This document shows positions 22,182-33,700 of a stretch of DNA of 64,000 nucleotides, piece after piece (the first letter of the stretch is position 1; the number at the start of each line of letters is the position of its first letter). This stretch comes from Xiphydria camelus (lineage: Eukaryota > Arthropoda > Insecta > Hymenoptera > Xiphydriidae): the NCBI GenBank assembly GCA_963678675.1, contig OY783197.1, positions 13,117,813 through 13,181,812 of the forward strand. The letters run 5' to 3'. The translations under genes were made by a program, and so were the position numbers. Under the pieces are notes generated by a model that was not told the DNA's origin, made no database searches, and was given only the letters and a program-made list of their open reading frames with translations.

Positions 22182-23222
22182 GGGGGCAGTTTTGAACAAA
22201 ATTTAAACTTTCATAGAAAAAGCATATGTATTTTAAATTAACTAAATTTTTGGTTACGCTGTATTTTAGTCTAGTATATTATGAAGAATTTGTAATACAA
22301 TTTGGAAGACTACGGTCATTTATAACTTTAAAAAATAAAATTGCAAAAATGTTCTTGAAATTATTCAAAACTGACCCTTAGACGGGGCAGTTTTGATCGA
22401 GCTTGGGGCAGTTTTAAATGCACACTAATGTAGGGGCTAAATGTACAGTAAATACGCTACATATTTATAAAGTCAATAAAGATTTATTATTTATTTGTAT
22501 TTAACATATATTTACATTAGAAATGCCCTTTGAGAAATTAAACATACGTACTGTAACTGACTGATCAGGAACTTCAGGAAAGTAAAATTTGCCGCTTTCT
22601 TTTATAAGTTCGCACCATGATGAGCTGAATTTGAATAAATACATTTTACTATATATATATATTCTGCATACAAATTATGAAGAGGGGCATTTTTAAACAG
22701 AGAAAACTGCGTTCAAAACTGCCCCTCCCAGCTTAGTTCAAAAGTGCCTCAGGTTACAAACTATTCCAAAAATTAGGTTATAATTTCTTCTATGGAAAGT
22801 GTTTTTAAGAATATATAATTGTAAAGCATACACCACCCTTTAATGTTTACAGCTATATCACAAAATGTCACTACTCGAACGCTTTTATAGTAGAAACAAA
22901 CTTACACACCAAATGTTAAAAATTTACAATCATGATCCTAGAACCATACTGTTTAAGCCAGGGGCGAACGTTGTATCTATTCTATATATAGGTATAGAGG
23001 CAACGGTCGCCCTGCGTCACCTCACTGAATTGCGTCTCAATGTTCGCCTGGCCTTACTCTAATTGGACACTTGTTGGAATATCACTATTTCACTACATTA
23101 CCGATAACCGCATGGAGTAGTCCTGCTTTGAACATAGAGATAGCGCCGCTAGCCCAAAACGTAAAATATTATTGCCGATGTTCTAAACTGCCCCTTGTTC
23201 AAAACTGCCCCCCCCCTTCCCC
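22182..23222. mobile_element. Pogo-like non-autonomous element, 1.04 kb
   Basis: Left end GGGGGCAGTTTTGAAC, right end GTTCAAAACTGCCCC followed by a C-run and TTCCCC; TA at 22180-22181 and 23223-23224. The end motif GGGGCAGTTTTGA recurs subterminally near 22385, 22408, 22712 and 23185. No transposase. Confidence 0.8.
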
Positions 23223-23224
23223 TA

Positions 23225-23465
23225 CCGAACAACGCCAGTCGATAATTTGTTTCAATAATCAACTTATGTAAATACCTTGGAAACTACGAAATATCAATGA
23301 AACGGAAGATGTTGATACTATTTATAAACTTAGAGGGTCGAACGTTCAACCGTCAGGGTATTACCGAAGAATTCGAATCAATAATTTCTTTTACCAATGA
23401 ATTCATGTAAGCATCTTGGAAATTATGATAAATATGTCAAATTAAGTGAAATTTTGACAATACAA
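23225..23465 (+). repeat. Tandem-repeat units related to 11465-12005 (3' part)
   Basis: CAGTCGATAATTTGTTTCAA, then a degenerate AAATACCTTGGAAACTACG unit and a weaker next unit. Continuation of the array broken by the pogo-like insertion. Confidence 0.55.
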
Positions 23466-23769
23466 AGTATACTGAATTACACCGGTCAACAGGAATGTTG
23501 AGTCTGGGTTCTACATAGTTGATTCTTGTTTCTTGCACATAAGTAAATACAGAAAAAATAGTTTTATCCGAAAAAGTTTGCTTTTGTAGCAATCAGAATG
23601 AAATTATACGAATTTAAAAAAATGATCCTCTATTTTAACATGTTCATTGCATGTAAAAATAAAACAAACTTTTCTTATGGATTGGAATCACGTTTATTTA
23701 CAAAAAAGAAAAGATACAAAAACTAGTAGTGCAAACTAGTAATGCAACAGAATACATAGGAAAGTTTAG

Positions 23770-24145
23770 AAATGAATATTTCTTGTATTTCTTCTGTGTT
23801 TGAATGAACTTTCTCGTATTAGACTCCAAATATAATATCCCATCATACTCTCATTATATTGCCCCTGATAACAGCGTTCAAAGTTCATCACATCCTGATG
23901 AAAACCGTTCACCTTGTTCTTCCGAATAGGCACCCATGCTATCGTTAAATTGATTCAAGTGAGCATGTAGCATATGGAATTTAAGGGACATTCTGCAACC
24001 CATACGTTGAAAGTTACGTAGCATATAGATGAGTCTTTCATAATTATGTGCTCTATTGTTTCCGAGAAAACCATAGACCACAGCTTTAAAGCTGTTCCAA
24101 GAATTTCTTTCTAAAGTGTTGGAAATTCCTAATTTTTATAAAAAA
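23770..24145 (-). pseudogene. Transposon-type conserved protein with SEEQGERFHQD motif
   Basis: Reads SWNSFKAVVYGFLGNNRAHN, YERLIYMLRNFQRMGCRMSL, HMLHAHLNQFNDSMGAYSEE. A one-base insertion near 23898 shifts the frame, which then continues as QGERFHQD, ERCYQGQYNESMMGYYIW and KHRRNTRN. The set CRMSLK, LHxHL, EEQGERFHQD and RYQG..N..MM..Y.W is one I know from a repeated, functionally uncharacterised family in many insect genomes. N-terminal part absent. Confidence 0.6.
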
Positions 24146-24704
24146 CGGCGGAAACTTATTTGTACTCCTAATATAAAATACGTTGTATCGCTACAAGTAT
24201 ACATGCCCTGACATGCACACTGACAACATAAGTGAAATGACACTTGCTTTCTTCTTGCTCATCCCCACCCTTACTTCCCAAAACATGTATCTCCTTATAT
24301 AATCATATAAGAACTTAAATACGGATTGAGATCATTGTGAAAGGCACAAAAGCACTTTTTCAAAAATAAATGAATGATTTTATTATTTTTCGACATAGAA
24401 ACAGAAGATTGTTATAGAAATCAAGACTCAGAAAAAAACTTGTTTTTTGTTGACCGCTGTTATCAGAAGATATGGAAATGGAAAAGTCGATCCATAGTCT
24501 TGGTCTTAAATCCTCTAAGTATCTTACATAGTATCGAAAAAGGATAAAAAATTTATTTTTAACAAAAATTGGACGCCATATTTCAATAAAAAAATATTTC
24601 ACTTAAACAAGTGTTGATATCTTAATGTGTAAATCCCAAGTACACATACTTATAATATACAAAATAAATACCTATACAAAATAATCAATATCAATATATC
24701 AATA
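24146..24704. other. No gene seen
   Basis: AT-rich spacer with chance frames only. Confidence 0.4.
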
Positions 24705-24706
24705 TA

Positions 24707-25767
24707 GGGTCAACCGGGGCTATTGTGATACAAAAATCATAACTTTCCGATTTTGGTTTACAAAAATAAGTTGAAAATGTATTAAAAAAATTACTTCGGA
24801 TGGCGAACTAAGTTACCTTTAAGACTATAGCACTGGAATTTCTAAAAAATGAAGAGAAAATTGATGAAAAAATAAAAACCGTGTATCAAAATAACCCCGC
24901 GTTTGGGGCTATTGTTGATACACTGTGGGGTTAATGTGATACAGTACTGTAAACCCATGTTCTAAAAAATTTAAAAATATTCGGGGATAATATGATACAC
25001 AGTTGTCCTTTATCTATTTTCCGTACAAATTTGATTATGATAACTTTTATGGTTTTTTAGATACAGAAATCTAAAACTTCAGGTGTATTTTTGCAAAAAA
25101 GGTCATCCTTAAAAATAGCCACCAAATGAAGTGACACTGTTTTATTTATAAAAAAAGTACAATGATATTTTCTAAAGAACATTAAAAATACAAAAGAGTC
25201 CTAGAGAGCTTCAAACACTGGCACAATTTTTTCAAAAACGTATTTTTCTCTATTGCCAGAGAATGATATATTGGGGGCAGGTAATTTTGCGACGACTTTA
25301 TCTAAAGAGATCACACATTCTTCTTTTGCCCGTATCAAATTAGCCCCAAGGTATGTATCAGATTAGCCCCAAGGTATGTATCACATTAACCCTAAGAGAT
25401 GTATCACAATAGCCCCGTGACTTTGACCTGTAAAATTGACATCTAGAAATTGTAAATGTTAACAAATAAGTGACAAAATACAAAGTTTGGGATCTCCTCT
25501 ACCAAAAAATTCATGTACATAACAATATAATGGTTAAACCGATATTCTGCAACAAATGTTTTGTATTGCCGAGAAAAAGTTTTCTGTTAGAAAATTGTAT
25601 AGTATAGAGCAACAATTATTTTGGTACATTTTTCTTGTATTTACCCCAAAGTAAATTACAACACATGTTTGTCAGAGACTTATAATTCTGTTCTAATTTT
25701 TTGAAACATTTTTTTTTCTAATTAAGGTGTTTTTTGACAAGTGCATCACATTAGCCCCGGTTGACCC
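24707..25767. mobile_element. Pogo-like non-autonomous element with iterated GGGGCTA motif, 1.06 kb
   Basis: Ends GGGTCAACCGGGGCTATTG and its partner TTAGCCCCGGTTGACCC, flanked by TA. Variants of GGGGCTAWTGTGATAC appear several times inside each end: left near 24900-24990, right at about 25330-25420. No open frame of note. Confidence 0.85.
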
Positions 25768-26281
25768 TATATATATATATATACAGGGTGTCCCATTTGA
25801 AACAATCCACCTAAATATCTCCTGAGGGGGGGCAAGTGACAGGAAATTTTTAGAGACATAAATTGTAGGGTTTCGAGGGGGACATTTGATGCACGCATTT
25901 TTTGAGCTTTCAAGGCCATGCTTGCAAGCTGTAAGCACAAGGAGCTTTTTTTCAAATGGCAATCACATTTTTCACCCCAATGAAACTTGTCCGGCTTGAT
26001 GAGTTGTTTTCAAATAGGTACCTCATCATTTATATCAATTCCTTCGATTTTACTCGAAAAATGCGACAAAAATAAGTTCTGGTATCAAACTGAAGATTCA
26101 CATACCCTTGATGCGTGTTGGCGTGGATGATTGTTCTGCTAATCCATTCACCAACCGTACTTATGGAATGTAAACAATAACAAAGAATTCCCCATTACCT
26201 CGAGGATTCTGTTATTCGAAACAGTTTCAGTTTAACCAGAATTGAGTTAGTATCGTCTGTAATTTCATTGAACACATTACA

Positions 26282-27725
26282 ATGTACTCAGCGAGTGAAA
26301 TTGTGGATATTTTACTCGTATTAGGAGAGTGCCGAGGATTCTATCGAGCCGCTGCCCGGACATATCGAGAACGGTACCCTAATCGCCGACGTCATCCCAC
26401 ACATGCAGTAATTCGCAACATTGAACGAAATTGTAGGAGGGGACGAATTTATCGACGACGGCAACTACAACAACAAGGCATTAATCGTAATGATCCTCGG
26501 GCTGTCGCCATTCTGGCTATGATTCACATGAATCCGGTCATCAGTTTGAGAGAAATCGAATGAGATTTAGTTGTACCACGGAGCACCGTCCTAAGAATCC
26601 TCCGATTTGGCCCGTACCCAGCCCCCTGCAACTCACACGTATTCCCATTAGATATCTTTGACCACGCTTTGTCGCCAGTCATACTAATCCGGTACGTGGC
26701 GCCCTATCGCTGGCCCTGTGTTGGCTGCTGCTGGCTGCTGGCTGCGCTGGCTCATACCTATAAAATTCGTTCGAACATTTACTGGACTATTTCTATTACT
26801 TCATAAAATTCCTTATCCCTACATATTTATTACAAAATGGAATAATGCAATGAATTGCACTCAAGCCCCTTCATTCACACCTCATTCGCCCGCTTACAGC
26901 CGGGCCTGCCGGACCAGCGACACTGCGCCACCACGCGGTTGGCGACAACGGTTTGGCCATGCGAAACGCAGAGTTGCAGGGGGCTGCCCGTACCATCCGT
27001 ATCACATAACGTTGACTCAAGCATTGTCCACGCAAGGCCGACGGAATCGTGTCGACTTTTGTAATTGGGCCTTGCAAAGACTGAATGAAGATCCGAATTT
27101 TGTCCAGTACGTTCTCTTCAGAGACGAGGCAACGTTTCAGAGTACTGGTTCATTGAATCGACACAATTTTCATTATTGGTCAAGGGAAAATCCTCGCTGG
27201 AGTCAACACATTGATCATCAGCATCGTTGGAAAGTGAACGTGTGGTGCGGTATCGTCGATGAGCAAGTGATAGGTCCATATTTTTTTGATGGTAATGTCA
27301 CCGGTCAGAATTACCTGGAATTCTTGCGTAATCAGTTACCAGCACTGATGGAGAACGTGAACTTGCAGACGAGACAGAGAATGTGGTTTCAACAGGATGG
27401 CGCTCCACCTCATTTCGCTCGAGCTGTGAGGAATCATCTGAATGGTGCCTTCCCGAATCGTTTGATTGGTCGGGGTCTTTACATTCCACGGCCTCCACGA
27501 TCACCGGATATTACGCCACTTGATTACTACCCGTGGGGCTTCGTCAAAGACGTTGTTTACGTGAATCGGCCGACCACTCCGGTAGACTTACAGAGACGTA
27601 TCAGGGAGGCTATTGTAAGCATTACGCCCCAAGTTCTTCGAAGGGTTGTTCGGAATTTTCACCGCCGAATTGAGTTGTGCTTGCAAGTCAACGGTGGGAA
27701 CATTGATCAACTCGTGAACTCATGA
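26282..27725 (+). pseudogene. DD41D mariner transposase, broken by a TGA and a MITE
   Basis: Would be about 355 residues without the 376-bp insertion footprint. The N-terminal part (from MYSASEIVDILLVLGECRGF) has helix-turn-helix character. The frame meets TGA at 26561-26563 after SLREIE and continues as DLVVPRSTVLRILRFG; the MITE then interrupts, and the frame resumes PYHPYHITLTQAL. Catalytic motifs are FRDEATF (first Asp), QQDGAPPHF (second) and SPDITPLDYYPWG (third). I count 41 residues between the second and third Asp, matching the rosa-like DD41D mariners. It would act in the nucleus on the long TIRs; as it stands it is not expected to be functional. Confidence 0.9.
26619..26986. mobile_element. 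368-bp hAT-type MITE inside the mariner transposase
   Basis: Perfect 16-bp TIRs CAGCCCCCTGCAACTC, flanked by an 8-bp duplication CCCGTACC (26611-26618 and 26987-26994). CAG-type ends plus an 8-bp TSD are the hAT signature. Removing the MITE and one TSD copy restores the transposase frame. Confidence 0.9.
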
Positions 27726-28150
27726 GCGCATGAACCTCCACACATGTGTGCACTATTTTTTTTCCTTTTTTTGCGCAAGAGATGCGAGCAGACTTTACCT
27801 CCACGTGGTGCATTCTGGGTCATGCTAAGAAAGTCTGAATCTTCAGTTTGATACCAGAACTCATTTTCGTCGCATTCTACAAGTAAAATCGAAGGAATTG
27901 ACATGAATAATGAGATATTTGAAAACAACTCATCAAGGCGGACAAGATTCATTGGGGTGAAAAATGCGATTTCCATTTGAAAAAAAGCTCCTTGTGCTTG
28001 CAGCTTGCAAGCATGGCCTTCAAGGCTCAAGAAAATATATGCATCAAATGTCCCCCTCGAATCCCTACAACTTATGTCTCTAAAAATTTCCTGTCACTTG
28101 CCCCCCTCAGGAGATATTTAGGTGGAATATTTCAAATGGTACACCCTGTA

Positions 28151-28997
28151 TATAGAAAATACACGCCAAATGTGATTATCAAACTATACGGAGCATCTGT
28201 CACATTCACCACCCGATGTCTTTCGGACTGGAACGTCTATTCGGTTCGTGTCTGGGCTGTCGGTATTACCACTGAATTTTAGAGAATCATCTTGGATCGG
28301 GTACGTCTACCGATATGCAACCCGCTACGCTGACGAGTATTTTCTGGGATACCCTGTATGCAGGAGACCAAAATTTTTCTAAGTCTCGTTCGTAATTAAT
28401 TATGACGGAAAAGTTCCGTCAAAAAGACGTTGAATTTTGACGTTGAAGGAACGTCGTAAATATGACGCCCCTGTGACGTTAATATTATGATAACTGACGT
28501 CTCAAACCCTATACTGACCAAAAAATGACTTCTGAGACGTTATTCTAACGTCAGTGTGCTACGTGGGGACGTCTGCCGGCGATAGACAGAGCCAATCGTT
28601 CGTCGTCCTTGCATTTCCGACCAATAGCGGGCAGCCTACAGTCTACAAAATGCTACGTGCCATATCGTTCTATGTCAACAATATACGTAGAGACCCTGTA
28701 TACGCTTGGCAAGTAGCTCTGATGCTGCCATCAAGTGGTCGATGGTAGCGAAACATGGGGGGCGTTTATAGTCGGACTGGCAAAAGAGTGGTCTTCGGGA
28801 AAGCTCGGTGCAACGTTCCCCCACTGTGTGTCTTCTCCCACCAATCGAGTTAGGCATGCACACATCAAATTTTCGACTCGAATTTTTTTACACGTGTAAG
28901 ATGTACTGTAGACTTCCCCCCTACAATTGCGCATAATGACCGCGAGGCAGCGTGTGCATCGCTCTTTTCGGGAACTTGCCAAGCTTATTTTATTGGG
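28151..28997. other. Intergenic stretch with clustered TGACGT words
   Basis: Between about 28402 and 28560 the words GACGTT, AACGTC and TGACGTC occur many times in both orientations, like the terminal zone of an unidentified element. A 64-codon frame at 28554-28748 is unrecognised. Nothing else was seen. Confidence 0.35.
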
Positions 28998-28999
28998 TA

Positions 29000-29429
29000 C
29001 ACCCGCGTGCACGGATTCTAATCATGGTGACTTTTTAAATGTCATTTTTAAACATACTAGGCAATGAACAATTAATTCTCATGCCCTCATTAGCTACGGT
29101 GGCGTCTACTCTCGTTAATGAAAGCATGAGAATTAATTGTTTGTATGTACACCCGTGCTCACGGAATCTGTCGCTGGTGACTTTTTTTAAACCTTATTTT
29201 TAAACGTACTAACCAGTGAACAATTAATTCTCATGCCCTCATTAGCTACGGTGACGTCTACTCTCGTTAATGAAAGCACGAGGATTGATTAATCATTGGT
29301 TAGTACGTTTAAAAATAACATTTAAAAAAAGTCACCAGCGACAGATTCCGTGAGCCCGGGTGTATGGCTAGTATGTTTAAAAATGACATTTTAGAAAGTC
29401 ACCATGATTAGAATCCGTGCACGCGGGTG
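29000..29429. mobile_element. TA-flanked palindrome with CACCCG ends (outer copy)
   Basis: Ends CACCCGCGTGCACGGATTC and complement, flanked by TA. The central TACGGTGGCGTCTAC block is shared with the inner copy and with 29949-30160. Interrupted by a second family member. Confidence 0.85.
29150..29362. mobile_element. TA-flanked palindrome with CACCCG ends (inner copy, self-insertion)
   Basis: Ends CACCCGTGCTCACGGAATC and complement, TA at 29148-29149 and 29363-29364. Arms contain GTCGCTGGTGACTTTTTTTA and its inverse. It sits inside the outer copy of the same family. Confidence 0.88.
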
Positions 29430-29498
29430 TATGTCCGAGTCATTTCTACCACCCTAAAGGTACGAGAAAACCTGGAGACAGGAACCTTAAGAAACCTA

Positions 29499-29663
29499 CC
29501 GTATGTCCGCGATCAAATTTACCATAGGAAAATTGCGAGTTTTGCATGAACACCCCCGTGGGTCTCCTCGTCCAATAGAATCACCAGAGAAACGTGATGC
29601 GCATGCGAAGTCACCCGCGAGTGTTGGCGTCGTCAGCAAGTTCAGATCGGTTATTTCGATAAC
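29499..29663 (+). mobile_element. CCGTATG-family element, left half only
   Basis: Begins TA-CCGTATGTCCGCGATCA and follows the left arm of 30163-30478 (ATAGGAAAATTGCGAGTTTT, TCCAATAGAATCACC) as far as the palindrome centre TTATTTCGATAAC. It then stops abruptly at another palindrome; there is no right arm. Confidence 0.8.
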
Positions 29664-29664
29664 A

Positions 29665-29832
29665 GACACAAAATTCAGTAAGGCCGTAAGATGTAAGCGT
29701 AAGCGAATAGACCAATCAGGATCAAGTATTCCGTTGTGGGGGGTTTACGGACAACGGAATACTTTATCCTGATTGGTTTATTCACTTACGCTTACGTCTT
29801 ACGGCCTTACGGAATTTTGTGTATGATGGCCA
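29665..29832. mobile_element. Palindromic MITE related to 15563-15708, left end truncated
   Basis: Arms GTAAGGCCGTAAGATGTAAG and complement surround GACCAATCAGGAT and ATCCTGATTGG. The right end reads AATTTTGTGTATGATGGCC, but the equivalent left terminal bases are missing where it meets the half element at 29663. Confidence 0.7.
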
Positions 29833-29948
29833 TAACTACGAAACATCCCCGCCGCCACGAGCGGAACCGGTATCGCGACTGAAACCCGACCCGCGATCAC
29901 TGAGCCGCGAGCGGGAACTGCCTTCTGCGTTTGTCGCGTATGCAACTA

Positions 29949-30160
29949 CACCCGGAGACATGGAATCTGTCGCTGGTGACTTTTTTTAAATGTTATTTTT
30001 AAACGTACTAACCATTGATTAATAATCCTCATGCTTTCCTTAACGAGAGTAGACGCCACCGTAGCTAATGAGGGCATGAGAATTAATTGTTCATTGGTTA
30101 GAACGTTTAAAAATAACATTTAAAAAAAGTCACCAGCGACAGATTCCGTGTCCCCTGGTG
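29949..30160. mobile_element. TA-flanked palindrome with CACCCG-type ends, third copy
   Basis: Left end CACCCGGAGACATGGAATC, right end GATTCCGTGTCCCCTGGTG. Arms as in 29150-29362, centre containing GTAGACGCCACCGTAGC. Its right TA (30161-30162) directly abuts the next element. Confidence 0.85.
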
Positions 30161-30162
30161 TA

Positions 30163-30478
30163 CCGTATGTCCGCGATCATTTGAACCATAGGAAAATTGC
30201 GAGTTTTGCATGAGCACCCCTTTGGGTCTCCTCGTCCAATAGAATCACCGGAGAAGCGTGAATGCGCATGCGTAGTCATCCGCGAGTGTGGCGACGTCAG
30301 CAAGTTCAGATCGATTATTTCGATAACCGATCTGAACTTGCTGACGACGCCACACTCGCGGATGACTACGCATGCGCATTCACGCTTCTCCGGTGATTCT
30401 ATTGGACGAGGAGACCCAAAGGGGTGCTCATGCAAAACTCGCAATTTTCCTATGGTTCAAATGATCGCGGACATACGG
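30163..30478. mobile_element. CCGTATG-family palindrome, 316 bp
   Basis: Ends CCGTATGTCCGCGATCATTT and complement, flanked by TA. Arms of about 155 bp are almost perfectly inverted, with centre ATTATTTCGATAACC. The same subfamily and length as 34975-35290. Both strands give a chance frame because the arms mirror one another. Confidence 0.92.
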
Positions 30479-30481
30479 TAG

Positions 30482-30668
30482 ACTAGATCCTAAGGCCGTA
30501 CAACCGTCAAGGGTTACTAGATTTTATAGCGGTCAAATTCAAATACTCTATACTAATTTAGGACTGCTATTCTATCGAGAAATAACGAGCGGATAAACGG
30601 AATTCGACACAAAGGTTCATGCCGTCTAATAGTATCACAGTCATAAATATCTCGCCAATCCATAGCTA
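30482..30668 (-). repeat. Dispersed repeat, copy B
   Basis: Reverse-complement copy of 13546-13731, roughly 90% identical by eye over about 185 bp. Confidence 0.8.
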
Positions 30669-30731
30669 ATCTCGGGTTCTGCGAAACGGCATATTTCGGG
30701 GAATGTAAGCTGCAAACACCATGGTTATATA

Positions 30732-33700
30732 CCGTATGTCACATGGCTAGTCGAGCAGGTGCAGCGACCTGAATTTTTCTGAAATTTGACTTCGGCTGTG
30801 TTTTAGTTAGAGTTGGTTTTGGAAGATGGCGCTACGTACGAGCGAAATATTTGAAATGGTAAAAGCGGGAGGTAGATAAATGCGGGAGAAGTGAAGTGTA
30901 ACCTCAAAATTGTGAATGTTGGAATAATGGTGAGTAATTGTTTGAAACGATAAGACATAATAATTCGGGTTTCTTTTCGATGTTCAACCAAATCACACGA
31001 CTGATATTTAATTGCAGAGACAAACTGATGCGACTGGCAGTCGTGGAGGAAGGGGCTACCGTCAACGTGGTCCTCGCCAGAGTGGTCGAGCTCTGCCTCG
31101 TCGACGAAAGGTGCAATTGAAATGAAATTAAAGTCTGAGTCAAGGTGAAAATTGGAAGACATGGAAAGAAAACGCGGTAGAGTCGCCGACAGAAGGAGTG
31201 AGTAAAGTGCGAAAGAAAAGTGCAGTGACGCTGAAAAACCATGTGGAAGACAGTGACGAACAGCAGCAGCAGCTGGTCGACACTGCTCAACTCCGCACCA
31301 GCTCCTGAATGATATCTCGCCGATCGCGATACGCGGCCGCTCCGATGGACAACGATTCCAGACATTCGAGTCGTAGTAGCAGCAAGGACAGCAGCAGCAG
31401 CAGCAGCGTCAACGGCAGGGGCACTCTTTTAAAGCGAAGGCAGTCCAAGACCGACTCGAATAGCTGTAAGAGAAAGACGCATCGGCGGAAACATGAAATA
31501 TCGAAGCAAGACTTGCAATGAGAGTGTGGTAAAAGGAAGAAAAAAAAATGATAGAGACGAGGCGACGAGACAGAGGAGGAAGTCGTCACCACGAAGGGTT
31601 CCTGAAACGGTACCTGTACTAGCAACGTGTGAAGAGTTCAAGAGAACGGGCCATCTACACCCAGTCGCAAATCATGCAGAGTTCCTGTGACACCCGACAG
31701 CGGCATCACGTCAGGAGTATGAACGGTGGAGATGAACGGGAGCCTCGCTGAAAAAGGAAGGAGCAGTGTTGGCGATGGCGGTGACAACCCGGATCATGAA
31801 CAAAGGCTGAAGAACCTTGAGCGTTTTGGATAAAAAGTGGACGTGACTCGAAGCAGTTATCGTAATCGATTTACGCCGACACTGGTGCCGTAGCCAATCT
31901 CGATCACAATGGATTCTTCCAACTAGAGGCGGTTTCTATATCACTCGTCGCCGTTGATCCTTTCCCTCTTAATCCTTGTACATAATGCATCTGTTAATAT
32001 GAAGTTTGATCCGAAACCCTTCCATCCTTCCTATTGTAACACTCTCGTAACAATACGGTCCGATTATTTTATATTCATAAGGTTTTATCAGCTTTACGCG
32101 TCATTCCTCGTTATTTTCGTTATTTAACCTTGCATTCATACATTATTACTGATGGATTATTAATAAATTAATTCATGAAAGTAACTCTACTGGCTTGTGC
32201 TATTTTTCGTCCGGTATTTCCTTCCGCAAGATATTTGGATAAATGTACCCCTTCGATCTTGAAGAGTTTGGTTGGAATAAGCAAGACAGATAGTGGACAG
32301 AGTTTAGGCATTAGGAGGCATACAAGATGTCACAATCAGCGGGACAGGATTTCGTGTAATCATGATTTATTAGAATTTTTTCATTCATAAAATTAGCTCC
32401 CGCAGGGGAAATTACATTTTGTACTGTAAACTATGAGATAGATGTATCTCATTTAGAGCTACTAATGAAGTATAAAATATCAATTGAACACAGATTTGTT
32501 GATACAGAAACGATTACTATCCACTTTACTTACTATAAATCATGATTACACGAAATCCTGTCCCGCTGATTGTGACATCTTGTATGCCTCCTAATGCCTA
32601 AACTCTGTCCACTATCCGTCTTGCTTATTCCAACCAAACTCTTCAAGATCGAAGGGGTACATTTATCCAAATATCTTGCGGAAGGAAATACCGGACGAAA
32701 AATAGCACAAGCCAGTAGAGTCACTTTCATGAATTAATTTATTAATAATCCATCAGTAATAATGTATGAATGCAAGGTTAAATAACGAAAATAACGAGAA
32801 ATAACGCGTAAAGCTGATAAAACCTTATGAATATAAAATAATCGGACCGTATTGTTACGAGAGTGTTACAATAGGAAGGATGGAAGGGTTTCAGATCAAA
32901 CTTCATATTAACAGATGCATTATGTACAAGGATTAAGAGGGAAAGGATCAACGGCGACGAGTGATATAGAAACCGCCTCTAGTTGGAAGAATTCATTGTG
33001 ATCGAGATTGGCTACGGCACCAGTGTCGGCGTAAATCGATTACGATAACTGCTTCGAGTCACGTCCACTTTTTATCCAAAACGCTCAAGGTTCTTCAGCC
33101 TTTGCTCATGATCCGGGCTGTCACCGCCATCGCCAACACTGCTCCTTCCTTTTTCAGCGAGGCTCCCGTTCTTCTCCACCGTTCATACTCCTGACGTGAT
33201 GCCGCTGTCGGATGTCACAGGAACTCTGCATGATTTGCGACTGGGTGTAGATGTCCCGTTCTCTTGAACTCTTCACACGTCTCTAGTACTGGTACCGTTT
33301 CAGGAACCTTTCGTGGTGACGACTTCCTCCTCTGTCTCGTCGCCTCGTCTCTGTCATTTTTTTTCTTTCTTTTACCACACTCTCATTGCAAGTCTTGCTT
33401 CGATATTTCATGTTTCCGCCGATGCGTCTTTCTCTTACAGCTATTCGAGTCGGTCTTGGACTGCCTTCGCTTTAAAAGAGTGCCCCTGCCGTTGACGCTG
33501 CTGCTGCTGCTGCTGTCCTTGCTGCTACTACGACTCGAATGTCTGGAATCGTTGTCCATCGGAGCGGCCGCGTATCGCGATCGGCGAGATATCATTCAGG
33601 AGCTGGTGCGGAGTTGAGTAGTGTCGACCAGCTGCTGCTGCTGTTCGTCACTGTCTTCCCATGGTTTTTCGGCGTCACTGCACTTTTCTTTCGCACTTTA

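Larger units (their letters stand above)
25784..28148 (+). mobile_element. Long-TIR mariner, DD41D family, 2.37 kb
   Basis: TA-flanked, with TIRs of about 320 bp that begin CAGGGTGTCCCATTTGAAA. They match each other nearly end to end, through GATTTTACTCGAAAAATGCG and its partner. It encloses one transposase gene broken by a stop codon and a hAT-type MITE. The companion copy is 15217-18501. Confidence 0.9.

Noticed and set aside
30163..30478. 94- and 104-codon frames on both strands
   Set aside because: The two frames are identical peptides produced by the inverted arms of a palindromic MITE, so they give no evidence of a gene.
30904..31365. 153-codon and similar minus-strand frames in the giant palindrome
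   Set aside because: They lie antisense to the better-supported spliced exon and appear again mirrored at 33539-34100; low-complexity Leu/Ser runs come from the (AGC)n segment.
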